64,000 nucleotides of DNA from WTKD01 sp965243525 (GTDB lineage: Bacteria; Spirochaetota; Spirochaetia; WTKD01): the NCBI GenBank assembly GCA_965243525.1, contig OZ251568.1:868001-932000 (forward strand). Direction: 5' to 3'. Shown here in pieces: positions 54,179-62,968 of the stretch. The notes beneath the pieces were generated by a model. The model saw only the letters and a list, made by a program, of their open reading frames with translations, was not told where the DNA came from and made no database searches. Both the position numbers and the translations under genes were made by a program. The stretch's first letter is position 1, and every line of letters starts with the position of its first letter.

Positions 54179-55882
54179 ATGATGGGTCATCAACAGAAAA
54201 TGAAACAAATGAGTATCAAGTGGAAGCTTTTGTTGGTTATTATTCCCCTGCAAGTATCCACAATTATTGTCACTGCATTTTTTGCGTTATTGTCTGCTCG
54301 AAGTGGAATTACCCACGTTGCGATGGATGCATTAGCTTTCAAGGCGCTTGAATTAAACAAATACATCACAAGTCAGTGGGATATACTTGTAAAAAATGAT
54401 CTTTCCACAGACATAGAGTTTGTTGGTGCCGCAAAACGCGCGGTGAATTCATATTCCACAACGTTGCAACAATCTGACACTGAATCCGTTTATATTTTTG
54501 ACGTTAACTCAAATGAAGCAAAACTTGCCTTTACATCAAAAGAAGAGGTATTGCTCACCGAAGAGGATTTAAAACAGGCAAAGGAACAATATGATACCGA
54601 AGACGTTGGTTGGAAGGAGATAACACTCGAGAGCACCTCGCGTGTTGCGCAGATATTTCGATTTGTTCCGTTCAATTGGTTGGTCATCGTCTCAGAGGAA
54701 TACAATACATTTTATTCAGACGCAGAAAAGATCACCACACAATCATCCATTATTGCACTGATTTCCTTAGTTGCGGTTATCACGCTCTCCCTCATTTTTA
54801 TAGCCTATATTACGAGTCCTCTCCGAAAAACTGTTTCTGCAATGGTTCATATTATCGAGAAGAATGATCTGTCAACAAAGATAGAGGTCCAAGAGAACGA
54901 CGAATTTGGGCAAATGGCACAAACATTCAATATCATGACCGATAAGCTCGACACAGCGTATTCACAGATTAAAAGCTATGCCTTTAATGCAGTCGTTGCA
55001 AAACGGAATGAATCAAAAATCAGAAATATATTCCAAAAATATGTGCCAAATAATGTTATCGATAGCATATTTGAAAACCCAGAGCGAATGTTGGTGGGAG
55101 AGAATCGTAATTTGAGTGTTATGTTTACGGATATTCGCAGCTTCACCACGATTTCTGAAGGCTTACGCCCGGATATATTGGTCTCATCGTTAAACAAATA
55201 CTATAGCATCATGGTTGACCTTATCATGAATCAAGATGGGATCGTGGATAAATACATCGGAGATGCCATCATGGCAATATTCGGTGCACCAAATCATTTG
55301 AAGAATTCAGCCCATAATGCAGTTACCTCTGCTTTTCACATACAAGACGCCTTAGTTGAGTTCAATAAAACCCAGACTAAAAAGGGATTTTCCGCATTCG
55401 AAACTGGTATTGGCATCGCTTATGGAAAAGTAACCGTAGGAAACATCGGAAGTGAACGAAAGATGGATTATACCGTTATCGGGGACACTGTCAATTTAGG
55501 TTCACGTCTCGAGTCATTAACAAAACGATATAAAACAGGTCTTTTGTTTTCACATCCTGTCTACGAAAAAATTAAAAAGCTGTACTCTTGCCGAGTCGTT
55601 GATACTGTCTTCGTAAAAGGAAAGACAATTGGCGAACGCATTTATACCGCACAGAAGAGCGTTTCAGGTGAAGTTCAAGAGGCTTGGAATGTCTACCACC
55701 TCGCTGTCAACGCATACTATAACAAAGATTTTGATACTGCCGTAACTGATTTAAAAGAGGTAGCAAAAATGTTGCCCGATGATTTGCTCGCCAATGTTTT
55801 TCTGGAGCGATCTTTGAAATGTCAAAAGGATAAAAACCTTCCTAAAGATTGGACAGGAATCGAAACCTTAACAACTAAATAA
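54179..55882 (+). CDS. Class IIIb adenylate cyclase with sensor and HAMP domains
   Basis: A 567-residue membrane cyclase. TM1 (~13-36), an exported sensor domain of ~150 residues, TM2 (~195-215), a HAMP segment (SPLRKTVSAMVHIIEKNDLST), and a catalytic domain at ~310-505. Metal Asps are D318 (MFTDIRSFT) and D362 (YIGDAIMAIFG); substrate residues K358 and T432 (YTVIGD), and transition-state N439 and R443. The Lys/Thr pair marks a class IIIb adenylate (not guanylate) cyclase, a group often stimulated by bicarbonate. The C-terminal ~80 residues look TPR-like. ATG 54179 and 54182 are equivalent candidates, with no Shine-Dalgarno. The cAMP target could be the CNBD protein at 27102. Confidence 0.92.
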   Translation: MMGHQQKMKQMSIKWKLLLVIIPLQVSTIIVTAFFALLSARSGITHVAMDALAFKALELNKYITSQWDILVKNDLSTDIEFVGAAKRAVNSYSTTLQQSDTESVYIFDVNSNEAKLAFTSKEEVLLTEEDLKQAKEQYDTEDVGWKEITLESTSRVAQIFRFVPFNWLVIVSEEYNTFYSDAEKITTQSSIIALISLVAVITLSLIFIAYITSPLRKTVSAMVHIIEKNDLSTKIEVQENDEFGQMAQTFNIMTDKLDTAYSQIKSYAFNAVVAKRNESKIRNIFQKYVPNNVIDSIFENPERMLVGENRNLSVMFTDIRSFTTISEGLRPDILVSSLNKYYSIMVDLIMNQDGIVDKYIGDAIMAIFGAPNHLKNSAHNAVTSAFHIQDALVEFNKTQTKKGFSAFETGIGIAYGKVTVGNIGSERKMDYTVIGDTVNLGSRLESLTKRYKTGLLFSHPVYEKIKKLYSCRVVDTVFVKGKTIGERIYTAQKSVSGEVQEAWNVYHLAVNAYYNKDFDTAVTDLKEVAKMLPDDLLANVFLERSLKCQKDKNLPKDWTGIETLTTK

Positions 55883-55981
55883 TCTACTTTTTCCAAAACA
55901 CTAGCTGCCAATTCTTATATAAATAAACGATAACCTTACTCGTCTCTTGTTGTTGACTTGATTATTTTTTAACTTCTTAGA

Positions 55982-56021
55982 AAACCACATGGGTTTTTGA
56001 TAAACCACATGGGTTTTTGAT
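55982..56021. repeat. Tandem 20-bp repeat with internal hairpin
   Basis: Two exact, adjacent copies of a 20-base unit (55982-56001 and 56002-56021). Each contains AAACC, 5 bases, GGTTT and a T-run, so each can fold into a short hairpin on both strands. They lie in the ~200 bases between the convergent adenylate cyclase and secF, where a bidirectional terminator would be expected. Confidence 0.75.
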
Positions 56022-56085
56022 CATCGCGACACGGGAAAACAAATCTCGAGTGAGCTAATGAGATTTCAGAATTTTATAACTGCTC

Positions 56086-57147
56086 TTATTTTTTCTTTTT
56101 CGGCTTTCGTTTCGCCTTGCTGCCAAGCTCTTCTCGTAGTTTTTTCAAATCTATTCCACCATCATCTGCAGAAGATTGTTGCTCGGATGAGGTATTCTCT
56201 GCCTCATCAGAAGCTCTCTCTGTAGATATTGAAGCAGCATCGCCCTGTGCCTGCTGATAGCTTCGCTTCTTTTCTTGTCGTCGTTTCTCAAGCGATAAAA
56301 AGATTGGTGAAGCAATAAAAATGGATGAAAAGGTTCCTGCAACAACACCAAATGAAAGAACAATAGCAAAATTACGAACTGCGCCCTGTGCAAAAACAAC
56401 AAGCGCAAGGCTCGCCAAAAGCGTTGTTACCGAAGTGATTATCGTACGATTCAAACTTTGCGTAATACTTGTGTTAATAACGCGCGTGAGTGATGCATTT
56501 TTTAACAAAACAAGATTTTCACGTACGCGGTCAAACACAACAATGGTGTCGTTAAGAGAATATCCCAAAACAGTAAGCATTGCCGCAACAACTGCCGCGG
56601 TAATTTCTATTTGAGCGCCTCCAACGAACACTATTATCAGCAGTGCATCATGAAATAACAACGTTATAATCGATGCAATAGCAAAGTTAAACTGAAAGCG
56701 AAACCAAAGATATGCAAGCATTAGGATAACTGCTACTGCAATGAGTATCCCTGTCTGCAGTTGAAAATTACGCGAATACGTTGGCCCGACATAAGCGGAT
56801 TCGAGAACTGTAACTGAGGCAAATTGCTCGCTCAGCGTTTCCCTCACTGTCGGGATAACGGCCTCTTGAAATCCTGCCTCTTCTGTATCAGATATACTGA
56901 TGAGATAATCACCAATATTACTCAATCCTTGGACGCGTATCGATGGATATTTTCCGAAGAGTGCTTGCTCAACGGCAGAAACAGTGGACCTACCCCCAAC
57001 CCGAACAGTAATCGTGCTTCCAGGATTGAATTCTATTCCAAAATGGAATCCACCTAAAAAGATGGTGGCCCCTAGTCCTGCTAGAATTATGATGCCTATC
57101 AAGATTACATACAGTTTAGACGGTTTTTGAAACGCAAATATCCTCAT
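56086..57147 (-). CDS. secF: Protein translocase subunit SecF
   Basis: A six-helix membrane protein of ~353 residues. It has one periplasmic domain after TM1 (GGFHFGIEFNPGSTITVRVGG) and the conserved TM4 motif LGYSLNDTIVVFDRVREN. It works with SecD to drive the late stages of Sec export and uses the proton or sodium gradient. The frame is open to 57192, but the ATG at 57147 overlaps the secD stop (ATGA), so it is the preferred start. The C-terminus is basic (KRKPKKKK). Confidence 0.95.
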   Translation of the reverse strand: MRIFAFQKPSKLYVILIGIIILAGLGATIFLGGFHFGIEFNPGSTITVRVGGRSTVSAVEQALFGKYPSIRVQGLSNIGDYLISISDTEEAGFQEAVIPTVRETLSEQFASVTVLESAYVGPTYSRNFQLQTGILIAVAVILMLAYLWFRFQFNFAIASIITLLFHDALLIIVFVGGAQIEITAAVVAAMLTVLGYSLNDTIVVFDRVRENLVLLKNASLTRVINTSITQSLNRTIITSVTTLLASLALVVFAQGAVRNFAIVLSFGVVAGTFSSIFIASPIFLSLEKRRQEKKRSYQQAQGDAASISTERASDEAENTSSEQQSSADDGGIDLKKLREELGSKAKRKPKKKK

Positions 57148-58886
57148 GATTGCACAACCCTTTTCTTCCAAGCAATACTCAATTTTTTCCACCCGATGGC
57201 TTCACACCCGATGTCAAAGACGAGGCGTGCATAAAATAATGCTGAAATCATAGATGTAACGATACCAACCGAAAGAGTTACCGCAAATCCCTGAACTGGC
57301 CCGGTGGTTACCTGGGACAGGAAAAACGCAGCAATAAAAGTCGTAATATTTGCATCCATAATTGTCCAAAATGCCTTCTTAAATCCCGCATCAATGGATG
57401 CTCGAATCGATTTCCCTGCTAGATATTCTTCTTTAATACGCTCAAACACAATAACATTGGCGTCTACAGACATTCCAACGGTGAGCACGATGGCAGCTAT
57501 ACTTGTTAGAGTAAGTGTCAAATTGAACACTGATAGAGTTGCAATGAGCATGAGCAAGTTAAAGATCAAAACTGAACCTGCGATAGTCCCAGCTCCTTTG
57601 TAATACACAAGCATAAACAAAATAACAAGAATAAAAGCGATACTCACAGCTTGAATACCTGCTTGAATTGCCGTAGCCCCAATGCTTGCGCCAACGGTTT
57701 CTTGACTTTCCACATTGAGCTTCACCGGAAGTGCTGCAGTACGCAAGACCAAGGCTATGTCACTGCTTTCTTGCTGAGTGAACCCTTGAATTGATCCCTG
57801 CCCATTTGGAATTTCACTTTGAATCTGCGCATAGGCACGCACCCTGTCATCCATAACAATTGCAAGAGATTTTCCTACATTGTCACGAGTGAATTTTGCG
57901 AAAATATCTGCTCCCTCAGCATCAAGAGTAAAACTCACCAAGGGGCGCCCGGTTATCGGATCCTGGGCTGTTCGCGCATCGGTTATGTACTCTCCGAGAA
58001 TGCCATTCTCTTCCGGGTTGCGATAGATCACAATCCAGCGTACCCGTTGTTCGAGGCCAAATTCATCTTTGGTGACATATTCTGCTACTCGTGAATCGTT
58101 TTGAACAAACTCAGGAGTTCCATCAATCAAATAATCCCATCCAGGATTTACTCGCTGCAATGCAATAAGTTGATCAGTCGCTTCTTCATCAACCAAGACC
58201 AGAAAAAGGCTCCCTTTTCCTGATAAAAGGGCTTGAATACGTTCAGGATCGTTGTCTCCAGGAATTTCTAGGCTGATTTGTTGATCACGTTGCTTGCGGA
58301 TTTGCGGTTCTGATACTCCAAAAGCATCAATCCTGCTTGTCAAAACCTCCATTGCAACATCAAGTGCTTCATCAAGTTCTGTCTCAGTTGGAGAGCGACC
58401 ATATTGTTCTTCGATCGATTCTTCATCAGGTCGCAACAAGAGGCGAACACCACCAAAAAGGTCCAAGCCAAGCTGTATAATACGATTCTTTTTGCCTTTT
58501 TGTTTTTCAAGATTATCAAAATAGTATCTCTCAATACTAGAAAAGGCTTCTTGCTCAGTTAAAAAACTTTCAAGAACCAATTTTACTGTCCAAGGTTTTG
58601 GTGGCTCTCTTTCATCAAGTGCATAGTTTTCTTCTGCACTATTCGCTAAAAATGAATATTTATCCGGAAGGGGGGCAGATTCATCATCGGCAACGATATC
58701 TTTTAGTTCGTCAAGAACAATACGTGCATCAGCACGTGCAGAATCTCGTAACACCAGTCGACTTGAAGACAATATCTCTCGCTGATTTTCATCATAGAGA
58801 AAATACCATTCAAATGTAGGATAAATTGCCAATATTGAAAGTGCCAAAATTATCACTACGAGAAAAAATCGAAATCGCTTACTCAT
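57144..58886 (-). CDS. secD: Protein translocase subunit SecD
   Basis: A 580-residue partner of SecF. TM1 is followed by a large periplasmic domain (~30-390) with GLDLFGGVRLLL (P1 region) and LGEYITDARTAQDPITGRP. Five helices follow with MSVDANVIVFERIKEE and DAGFKKAFWTIMDAN. The ATG at 58886 has GGGAGGT 6 bases upstream, better than the adjacent GTG 58889. The order yajC-secD-secF is the standard one, but here the genes lie downstream of groEL. Confidence 0.96.
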   Translation of the reverse strand: MSKRFRFFLVVIILALSILAIYPTFEWYFLYDENQREILSSSRLVLRDSARADARIVLDELKDIVADDESAPLPDKYSFLANSAEENYALDEREPPKPWTVKLVLESFLTEQEAFSSIERYYFDNLEKQKGKKNRIIQLGLDLFGGVRLLLRPDEESIEEQYGRSPTETELDEALDVAMEVLTSRIDAFGVSEPQIRKQRDQQISLEIPGDNDPERIQALLSGKGSLFLVLVDEEATDQLIALQRVNPGWDYLIDGTPEFVQNDSRVAEYVTKDEFGLEQRVRWIVIYRNPEENGILGEYITDARTAQDPITGRPLVSFTLDAEGADIFAKFTRDNVGKSLAIVMDDRVRAYAQIQSEIPNGQGSIQGFTQQESSDIALVLRTAALPVKLNVESQETVGASIGATAIQAGIQAVSIAFILVILFMLVYYKGAGTIAGSVLIFNLLMLIATLSVFNLTLTLTSIAAIVLTVGMSVDANVIVFERIKEEYLAGKSIRASIDAGFKKAFWTIMDANITTFIAAFFLSQVTTGPVQGFAVTLSVGIVTSMISALFYARLVFDIGCEAIGWKKLSIAWKKRVVQS

Positions 58887-58915
58887 CACATACCTCCCTA
58901 TCCATCACTCTAGCG

Positions 58916-59329
58916 TTATGAATCCTTCTTTGTTCCACTCTTCTTTTTAGGAGCAGAAGAATCAGTGGTAGTGGGTTTTGTCTCTTTTTCTTCTTTTCCA
59001 GTAGATTTGGTAACCTGTGAAATTGCTGTACGAGAAAATTCTAATTTTGTTGTTCCTCCAACATTTAGAATAATCGTTTCATCTTTCACTGCATGCACCG
59101 TTCCTCGAATGCCGCCAATAGTGACAATTGAATCACCCTTTTCAACGGATTCAATCATTCGCTTTTGCTCTTTTTGTCGTTTGCTTTGAGGACGAATAAG
59201 CAAGAAATAAAACACTAGCCCCATGAGAGCAATCATGATTATGGTAGAAGTTAAACCACCACCGCCTGATTCTCCAGCTTGTCCTCCCGCTATACCAGTT
59301 CCCAATAAAAATGTTGTCATTATATCCAT
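58916..59329 (-). CDS. yajC: Preprotein translocase accessory subunit YajC
   Basis: A 137-residue single-span protein. The membrane helix (IIMIALMGLVFYFLLIRP) runs directly into the family motif PQSKRQKEQKRMIESVEKGDSIVTIGGIRG, then VHAVKDETIILNVGGTTKLEF. The C-terminal ~35 residues are Lys/Thr/Ser-rich. It associates with SecDF in the inner membrane. GAGAAG lies just before the ATG; secD starts 30 bases after its stop. Confidence 0.93.
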   Translation of the reverse strand: MDIMTTFLLGTGIAGGQAGESGGGGLTSTIIMIALMGLVFYFLLIRPQSKRQKEQKRMIESVEKGDSIVTIGGIRGTVHAVKDETIILNVGGTTKLEFSRTAISQVTKSTGKEEKETKPTTTDSSAPKKKSGTKKDS

Positions 59330-59353
59330 ATTATCTTCTCTTTCTTTCTAAAT

Positions 59354-59653
59354 TTATACTAATTGTACTGCTTTTACCGAACTTGGAACATCGTGTATGC
59401 CAAAAATTTTCTTCACATCCGACAAAACAAGTGCAGAATTTCCAATTAATGCACCATAGTCATGTATAAATTTTTGCAATTGTTCTTCATTATCATCAAA
59501 AATCGCCATCGAAAGTGCCTGACGAAATAAGCCTTTCTCTAGAATATCTAGGAAAGGCTTATTTGCAAACCTCTTTTTCAAGCGTTTGTTGACCACTATG
59601 GCTTCCTTGTTGAAAGCAATAGAAAAAACAAAATCACTACGTTTACAAATCAT
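59354..59653 (-). CDS. Small protein of unknown function between groEL and yajC
   Basis: A 99-residue protein, not recognised. It has a basic N-terminal third (NKRLKKRFANKPF) and a helical remainder (EKGLFRQALSMAIFDDNEEQLQKFIHDYG), with no membrane segment or signal. It begins 11 bases after the groEL stop and ends 24 bases before yajC, so it lies in the same transcription unit. No good Shine-Dalgarno precedes the ATG; readthrough coupling to groEL is possible. Its codon pattern and the lack of a better frame support a real gene. Confidence 0.6.
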   Translation of the reverse strand: MICKRSDFVFSIAFNKEAIVVNKRLKKRFANKPFLDILEKGLFRQALSMAIFDDNEEQLQKFIHDYGALIGNSALVLSDVKKIFGIHDVPSSVKAVQLV

Positions 59654-59664
59654 GAATGATACGG

Positions 59665-61317
59665 CTACATCATGCCGCCCATACCTCCCATGCCACCCAT
59701 ATCACCGCCACCTGCTGGAGCAGCTGGTTTTTCTTTTTCAGGAATATCGGTAATGGCACATTCAGTAGTAAGCAAGAGTCCTGCAATAGATGCAGCATTT
59801 TGCAATGCGGATCGAGTGACCTTTGCCGGATCAATGATACCTGCACTGATCATGTCTCTCCACTCCAAGGTGCTTGCATCAAATCCAATGCCTCTTTTCT
59901 CTTTTTTTGCACGATCTGCAACAATGGAACCATCAACTCCTGCGTTAATCGCAATTTGCCTCACAGGCTCTTCAAGTGCACGACGTACGATGTTGAAACC
60001 AACTCGAACATCTTCATTTTCTTCGCTGAGATCTATTTTCGCCAATTTTTCAATCGCCTGAACGAGTGCAACACCCCCACCAGGGATAATTCCCTCTGCC
60101 TGAGCAGCTCGGGTAGCTGATACTGCATCTTCCACACGATGCTTTTTCTCTTTCAATTCCACCTCAGTTGCTGCGCCTACATTGATAACAGCAACTCCTC
60201 CGGACAATTTCGCCAATCGCTCTTCGAGCTTTTCACGATCATAATCAGAAGTCGTTTCATCGATCTGTGCCTTTATCTGCGCCATGCGATCTTTGATATC
60301 ACTGCTTTCGCCACCGCCATTGATAATAGTGGTGTTTTCCTTGGTCACTTTAACTGTTTTTGCTGTTCCAAGTTGTGTAACTTCGGTTGCATCAAGCTTC
60401 AGTCCCAGCTCTTCGGAAATAACTTGTCCTCCGGTGAGCACTGCAATATCTTCGAGCATAGCTTTTCTTCGATCACCAAATCCAGGTGCCTTTACAGCAA
60501 CTGTATTTAATGTTCCGCGCAAAGCGTTGACAACCAATGTTGCCAATGCCTCTCCTTCGATGTCCTCTGCAATAATAACAAGCGGTTTCCCTGTTTGTGC
60601 GACTTTTTCAAGTACAGGAAGAAGATCCTTCATATTTGAAATTTTCTTGTCGTGAATGAGAAGATAGGGATTTTCAAGGTCTGAAGTCATAGCCTCTCGA
60701 TTGGTTGCAAAGTACGGTGAAACATAGCCACGATCAAATTGCATCCCTTCAACAAACACAGTATCCGACTCGATGGTTCGTGATTCTTCAACAGTAATGA
60801 TGCCGTCTTTCCCAACTTTCTCCATCGCATTGGCAATCTCATTTCCTATTTCCATATCGTTGTTTGCCGAAATTGCAGCAACTTGTGCAACTTCTTCTTT
60901 TGTTTTGATTGGCTTTGCAACATTCACCACTTCATCTACAACTCTTTTGACAGCTTTGTCGATGCCTCGTTTGATCCCCATAGGATTCAAACCTGCTGCA
61001 ACGCTTTTCAAGCCCTCACGAATAATCGAATACGCAAGAACCGTTGCGGTCGTTGTTCCATCTCCTGCAACATCGTTTGTCTTTGTTGCAACTTCCTTAA
61101 GGAGTTGAGCACCCATATTTTCATATGGATCTTCAAGTTCAATTTCTCTCGCTACGGAGACACCATCTTTAGTAACAGTGGGAGCTCCGAATTTTTTATC
61201 TAATAAAACATTTCTCCCCTTTGGTCCGAGAGTTACTTTTACAGCACGCGATAGCTTTTCAACACCGTTTAATAAGGCACGTCTTGAATCCTCATCAAAC
61301 ACTAATTGTTTTGCCAT
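59665..61317 (-). CDS. groEL: Chaperonin GroEL (Hsp60)
   Basis: A 550-residue group I chaperonin folding cytosolic proteins in an ATP-driven 14-mer with GroES. It has the ATP-binding AGDGTTTATVLAYSI, the apical domain ending ITGGQVI-like (VLTGGQVISEELG), and the typical Gly-Gly-Met tail (GGMGGMGGMM). No groES gene lies upstream, unlike the usual groESL operon. The promoter is near-perfect sigma70 and I see no CIRCE (HrcA) palindrome. GGAGG lies 7 bases before the ATG. It heads an operon with the small protein, yajC and secDF. Confidence 0.98.
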   Translation of the reverse strand: MAKQLVFDEDSRRALLNGVEKLSRAVKVTLGPKGRNVLLDKKFGAPTVTKDGVSVAREIELEDPYENMGAQLLKEVATKTNDVAGDGTTTATVLAYSIIREGLKSVAAGLNPMGIKRGIDKAVKRVVDEVVNVAKPIKTKEEVAQVAAISANNDMEIGNEIANAMEKVGKDGIITVEESRTIESDTVFVEGMQFDRGYVSPYFATNREAMTSDLENPYLLIHDKKISNMKDLLPVLEKVAQTGKPLVIIAEDIEGEALATLVVNALRGTLNTVAVKAPGFGDRRKAMLEDIAVLTGGQVISEELGLKLDATEVTQLGTAKTVKVTKENTTIINGGGESSDIKDRMAQIKAQIDETTSDYDREKLEERLAKLSGGVAVINVGAATEVELKEKKHRVEDAVSATRAAQAEGIIPGGGVALVQAIEKLAKIDLSEENEDVRVGFNIVRRALEEPVRQIAINAGVDGSIVADRAKKEKRGIGFDASTLEWRDMISAGIIDPAKVTRSALQNAASIAGLLLTTECAITDIPEKEKPAAPAGGGDMGGMGGMGGMM

Positions 61318-61362
61318 GTAATATCCTCCAATTTGTTCATCATAGTTTGTATTTTTTGTAGT

Positions 61363-61390
61363 ATTATAGCATATTGTGCTTACATGTCAA
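61363..61390 (-). promoter_or_regulatory. Strong sigma70 promoter of groEL
   Basis: On the minus strand: TTGACA (61385-61390), 16 bases and TATAAT (61363-61368), both perfect consensus, with TGC before the -10 (extended). The leader of about 40 bases holds GGAGG. It is a housekeeping-type promoter, not a heat-shock one, with no CIRCE element. Confidence 0.85.
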
Positions 61391-61409
61391 TCTAGTTTTC
61401 AATGAACAA

Positions 61410-61439
61410 TTGCACTTTCTGGCAACAATACGATACTAT
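61410..61439 (+). promoter_or_regulatory. Candidate leaderless promoter of purB
   Basis: TTGCAC (61410-61415), 18 bases and TACTAT (61434-61439), then 5 bases (gcact) to the ATG at 61445. No Shine-Dalgarno is visible. The -35 matches only TTG, so this case is weaker. Confidence 0.4.
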
Positions 61440-61444
61440 GCACT

Positions 61445-62920
61445 ATGGCATCTGCATCAGCTGCTAAAGAAAATTATTCTGCTATTTCTCCTTTAGATCA
61501 TAGGTATGCTACCGCAAACCCTGAATTATTCAAAGATTTATCTCGTGTACTGAGCGAAGAAGCGGCTGTCTTTTTTGAATTACACGTAGAAAAAGTTGTC
61601 GCCCAACAATTTGTACGGATTTTTCTCAAAGATTCACACTCTCAAGAACAAATTGAATTGTTTGTTCGCAGCATCGAAAAGGCCGCAGCAGAGGTTAGCC
61701 CCGCTGAAGTCTATACAGAGGAAATCGCAACTAAACATCATATCCGTGCTGTCATACGGGCTTTCTCAAAACGATTGCCAGAAAAACTTGCGCGATTGGT
61801 GCATCTTGGACTTACTTCATCTGATGTTCTTGATACTGCACATACATTACGAATAAAGCAGTGCATGCAGGAATTGCTCATTCCAAGATTGATTAAGATC
61901 TGCAAAAAATTAACGTTTCTCGCACAACAAGAGGCAAGAACCGTTCAGATCGGAAGAACCCATGGTCAATTTGCTGTGCCAATTACTACTGGATATTTTT
62001 TCTCAAATTATGCATCACGCTTGGCGAATTCAATTCATGAAATCATTGAACGAACAAAATCCTTGAAGGGAAAACTTTCCGGCGCTGTGGGTGCATTTCA
62101 CGCATTGGGTGTAATATTGCAAGACCCTGTTGCTTTTGAGCGCGATACACTGAAATCTCTCGGATTAGAACCCTGCGAAATTACAACGCAAATTATACAA
62201 CCTGAATTTATCATTCGGTTACGTAGTGAATTACAGCTTGCGTTGGGAATTATCGCAGACCTTGCAGACGATTTGCGCCATCTCTCGCGATCTGAGATCG
62301 GAGAATTTAGTGAGAATTTTGCAAAAGATCAAGTTGGATCATCGACAATGCCACAAAAGCGAAATCCTTGGAATTGTGAACACGTAAAGAGCCTTTGGAA
62401 GGTTGCAACACCACAACTGCTTAGTGCATTTTTTGATCAACTAAGTGAACACCAACGCGATCTAACGAATTCTGCATCAACTCGATTCAGTCTTGAATGG
62501 TATGCAATTGTTATCCATGCAACAGAACGTATGGATTCCATTTTAAATGGGCTCTCGATAAATCATGATCGCATGCAAGAAAATCTTAAAAAAGCACACG
62601 ATAGCGTCCTAGCAGAACCACTGTATATCTTATTGAGTTGTTCAGGAGTACAAAATGCCTATGAGCACGTGCGAGAATTGATCACCGAATCAAAAAATAC
62701 AAATCGCTCTCTTCATACCACGCTCAACAACCATGCAGAATTAAAAAAGCAGTGTATGCAATACGTCAAAGAACTGGGATTTCAGTCACTTGACGATTTT
62801 TTTGTTAATCCATCAAATTATCATGGCAAATGTATCGACATCACCCTGGGGTTGTGCACCTCAATCAACAAACGCCTCGATACGTATGCATCATTTTTTG
62901 AAACAAAAACAACAGATTAA
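61445..62920 (+). CDS. purB: Adenylosuccinate lyase
   Basis: A 491-residue member of the fumarase/aspartase superfamily, best matching adenylosuccinate lyase. It has the N-terminal SAISPLDHRYATANPELF, the TGxTSxD-like HLGLTSSDVLDTA, the RTHGQFAVPITTGYFF region and the superfamily signature VGSSTMPQKRNPWNCEH (usual GSSxMPxKxNP). It cleaves adenylosuccinate and SAICAR in purine synthesis. The insertion of Trp-Asn after NP is less common. The ATG has no Shine-Dalgarno and follows a promoter-like sequence. It is divergent from groEL. Confidence 0.88.
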   Translation: MASASAAKENYSAISPLDHRYATANPELFKDLSRVLSEEAAVFFELHVEKVVAQQFVRIFLKDSHSQEQIELFVRSIEKAAAEVSPAEVYTEEIATKHHIRAVIRAFSKRLPEKLARLVHLGLTSSDVLDTAHTLRIKQCMQELLIPRLIKICKKLTFLAQQEARTVQIGRTHGQFAVPITTGYFFSNYASRLANSIHEIIERTKSLKGKLSGAVGAFHALGVILQDPVAFERDTLKSLGLEPCEITTQIIQPEFIIRLRSELQLALGIIADLADDLRHLSRSEIGEFSENFAKDQVGSSTMPQKRNPWNCEHVKSLWKVATPQLLSAFFDQLSEHQRDLTNSASTRFSLEWYAIVIHATERMDSILNGLSINHDRMQENLKKAHDSVLAEPLYILLSCSGVQNAYEHVRELITESKNTNRSLHTTLNNHAELKKQCMQYVKELGFQSLDDFFVNPSNYHGKCIDITLGLCTSINKRLDTYASFFETKTTD

Positions 62921-62968
62921 TAGTCTTCCTCGCCACAGCTCATCAACGCCAAGGTGAAAACAATATTT

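Noticed and set aside
55982..56021. CRISPR-like array
   Set aside because: There are only two copies, directly adjacent with no spacer, and no cas genes are in the window.
61318..61444. CIRCE element for HrcA upstream of groEL
   Set aside because: TTAGCACTC and its inverted copy are not present; the nearest similarity, TGCACTTT at 61411, has no partner and belongs to the purB promoter.
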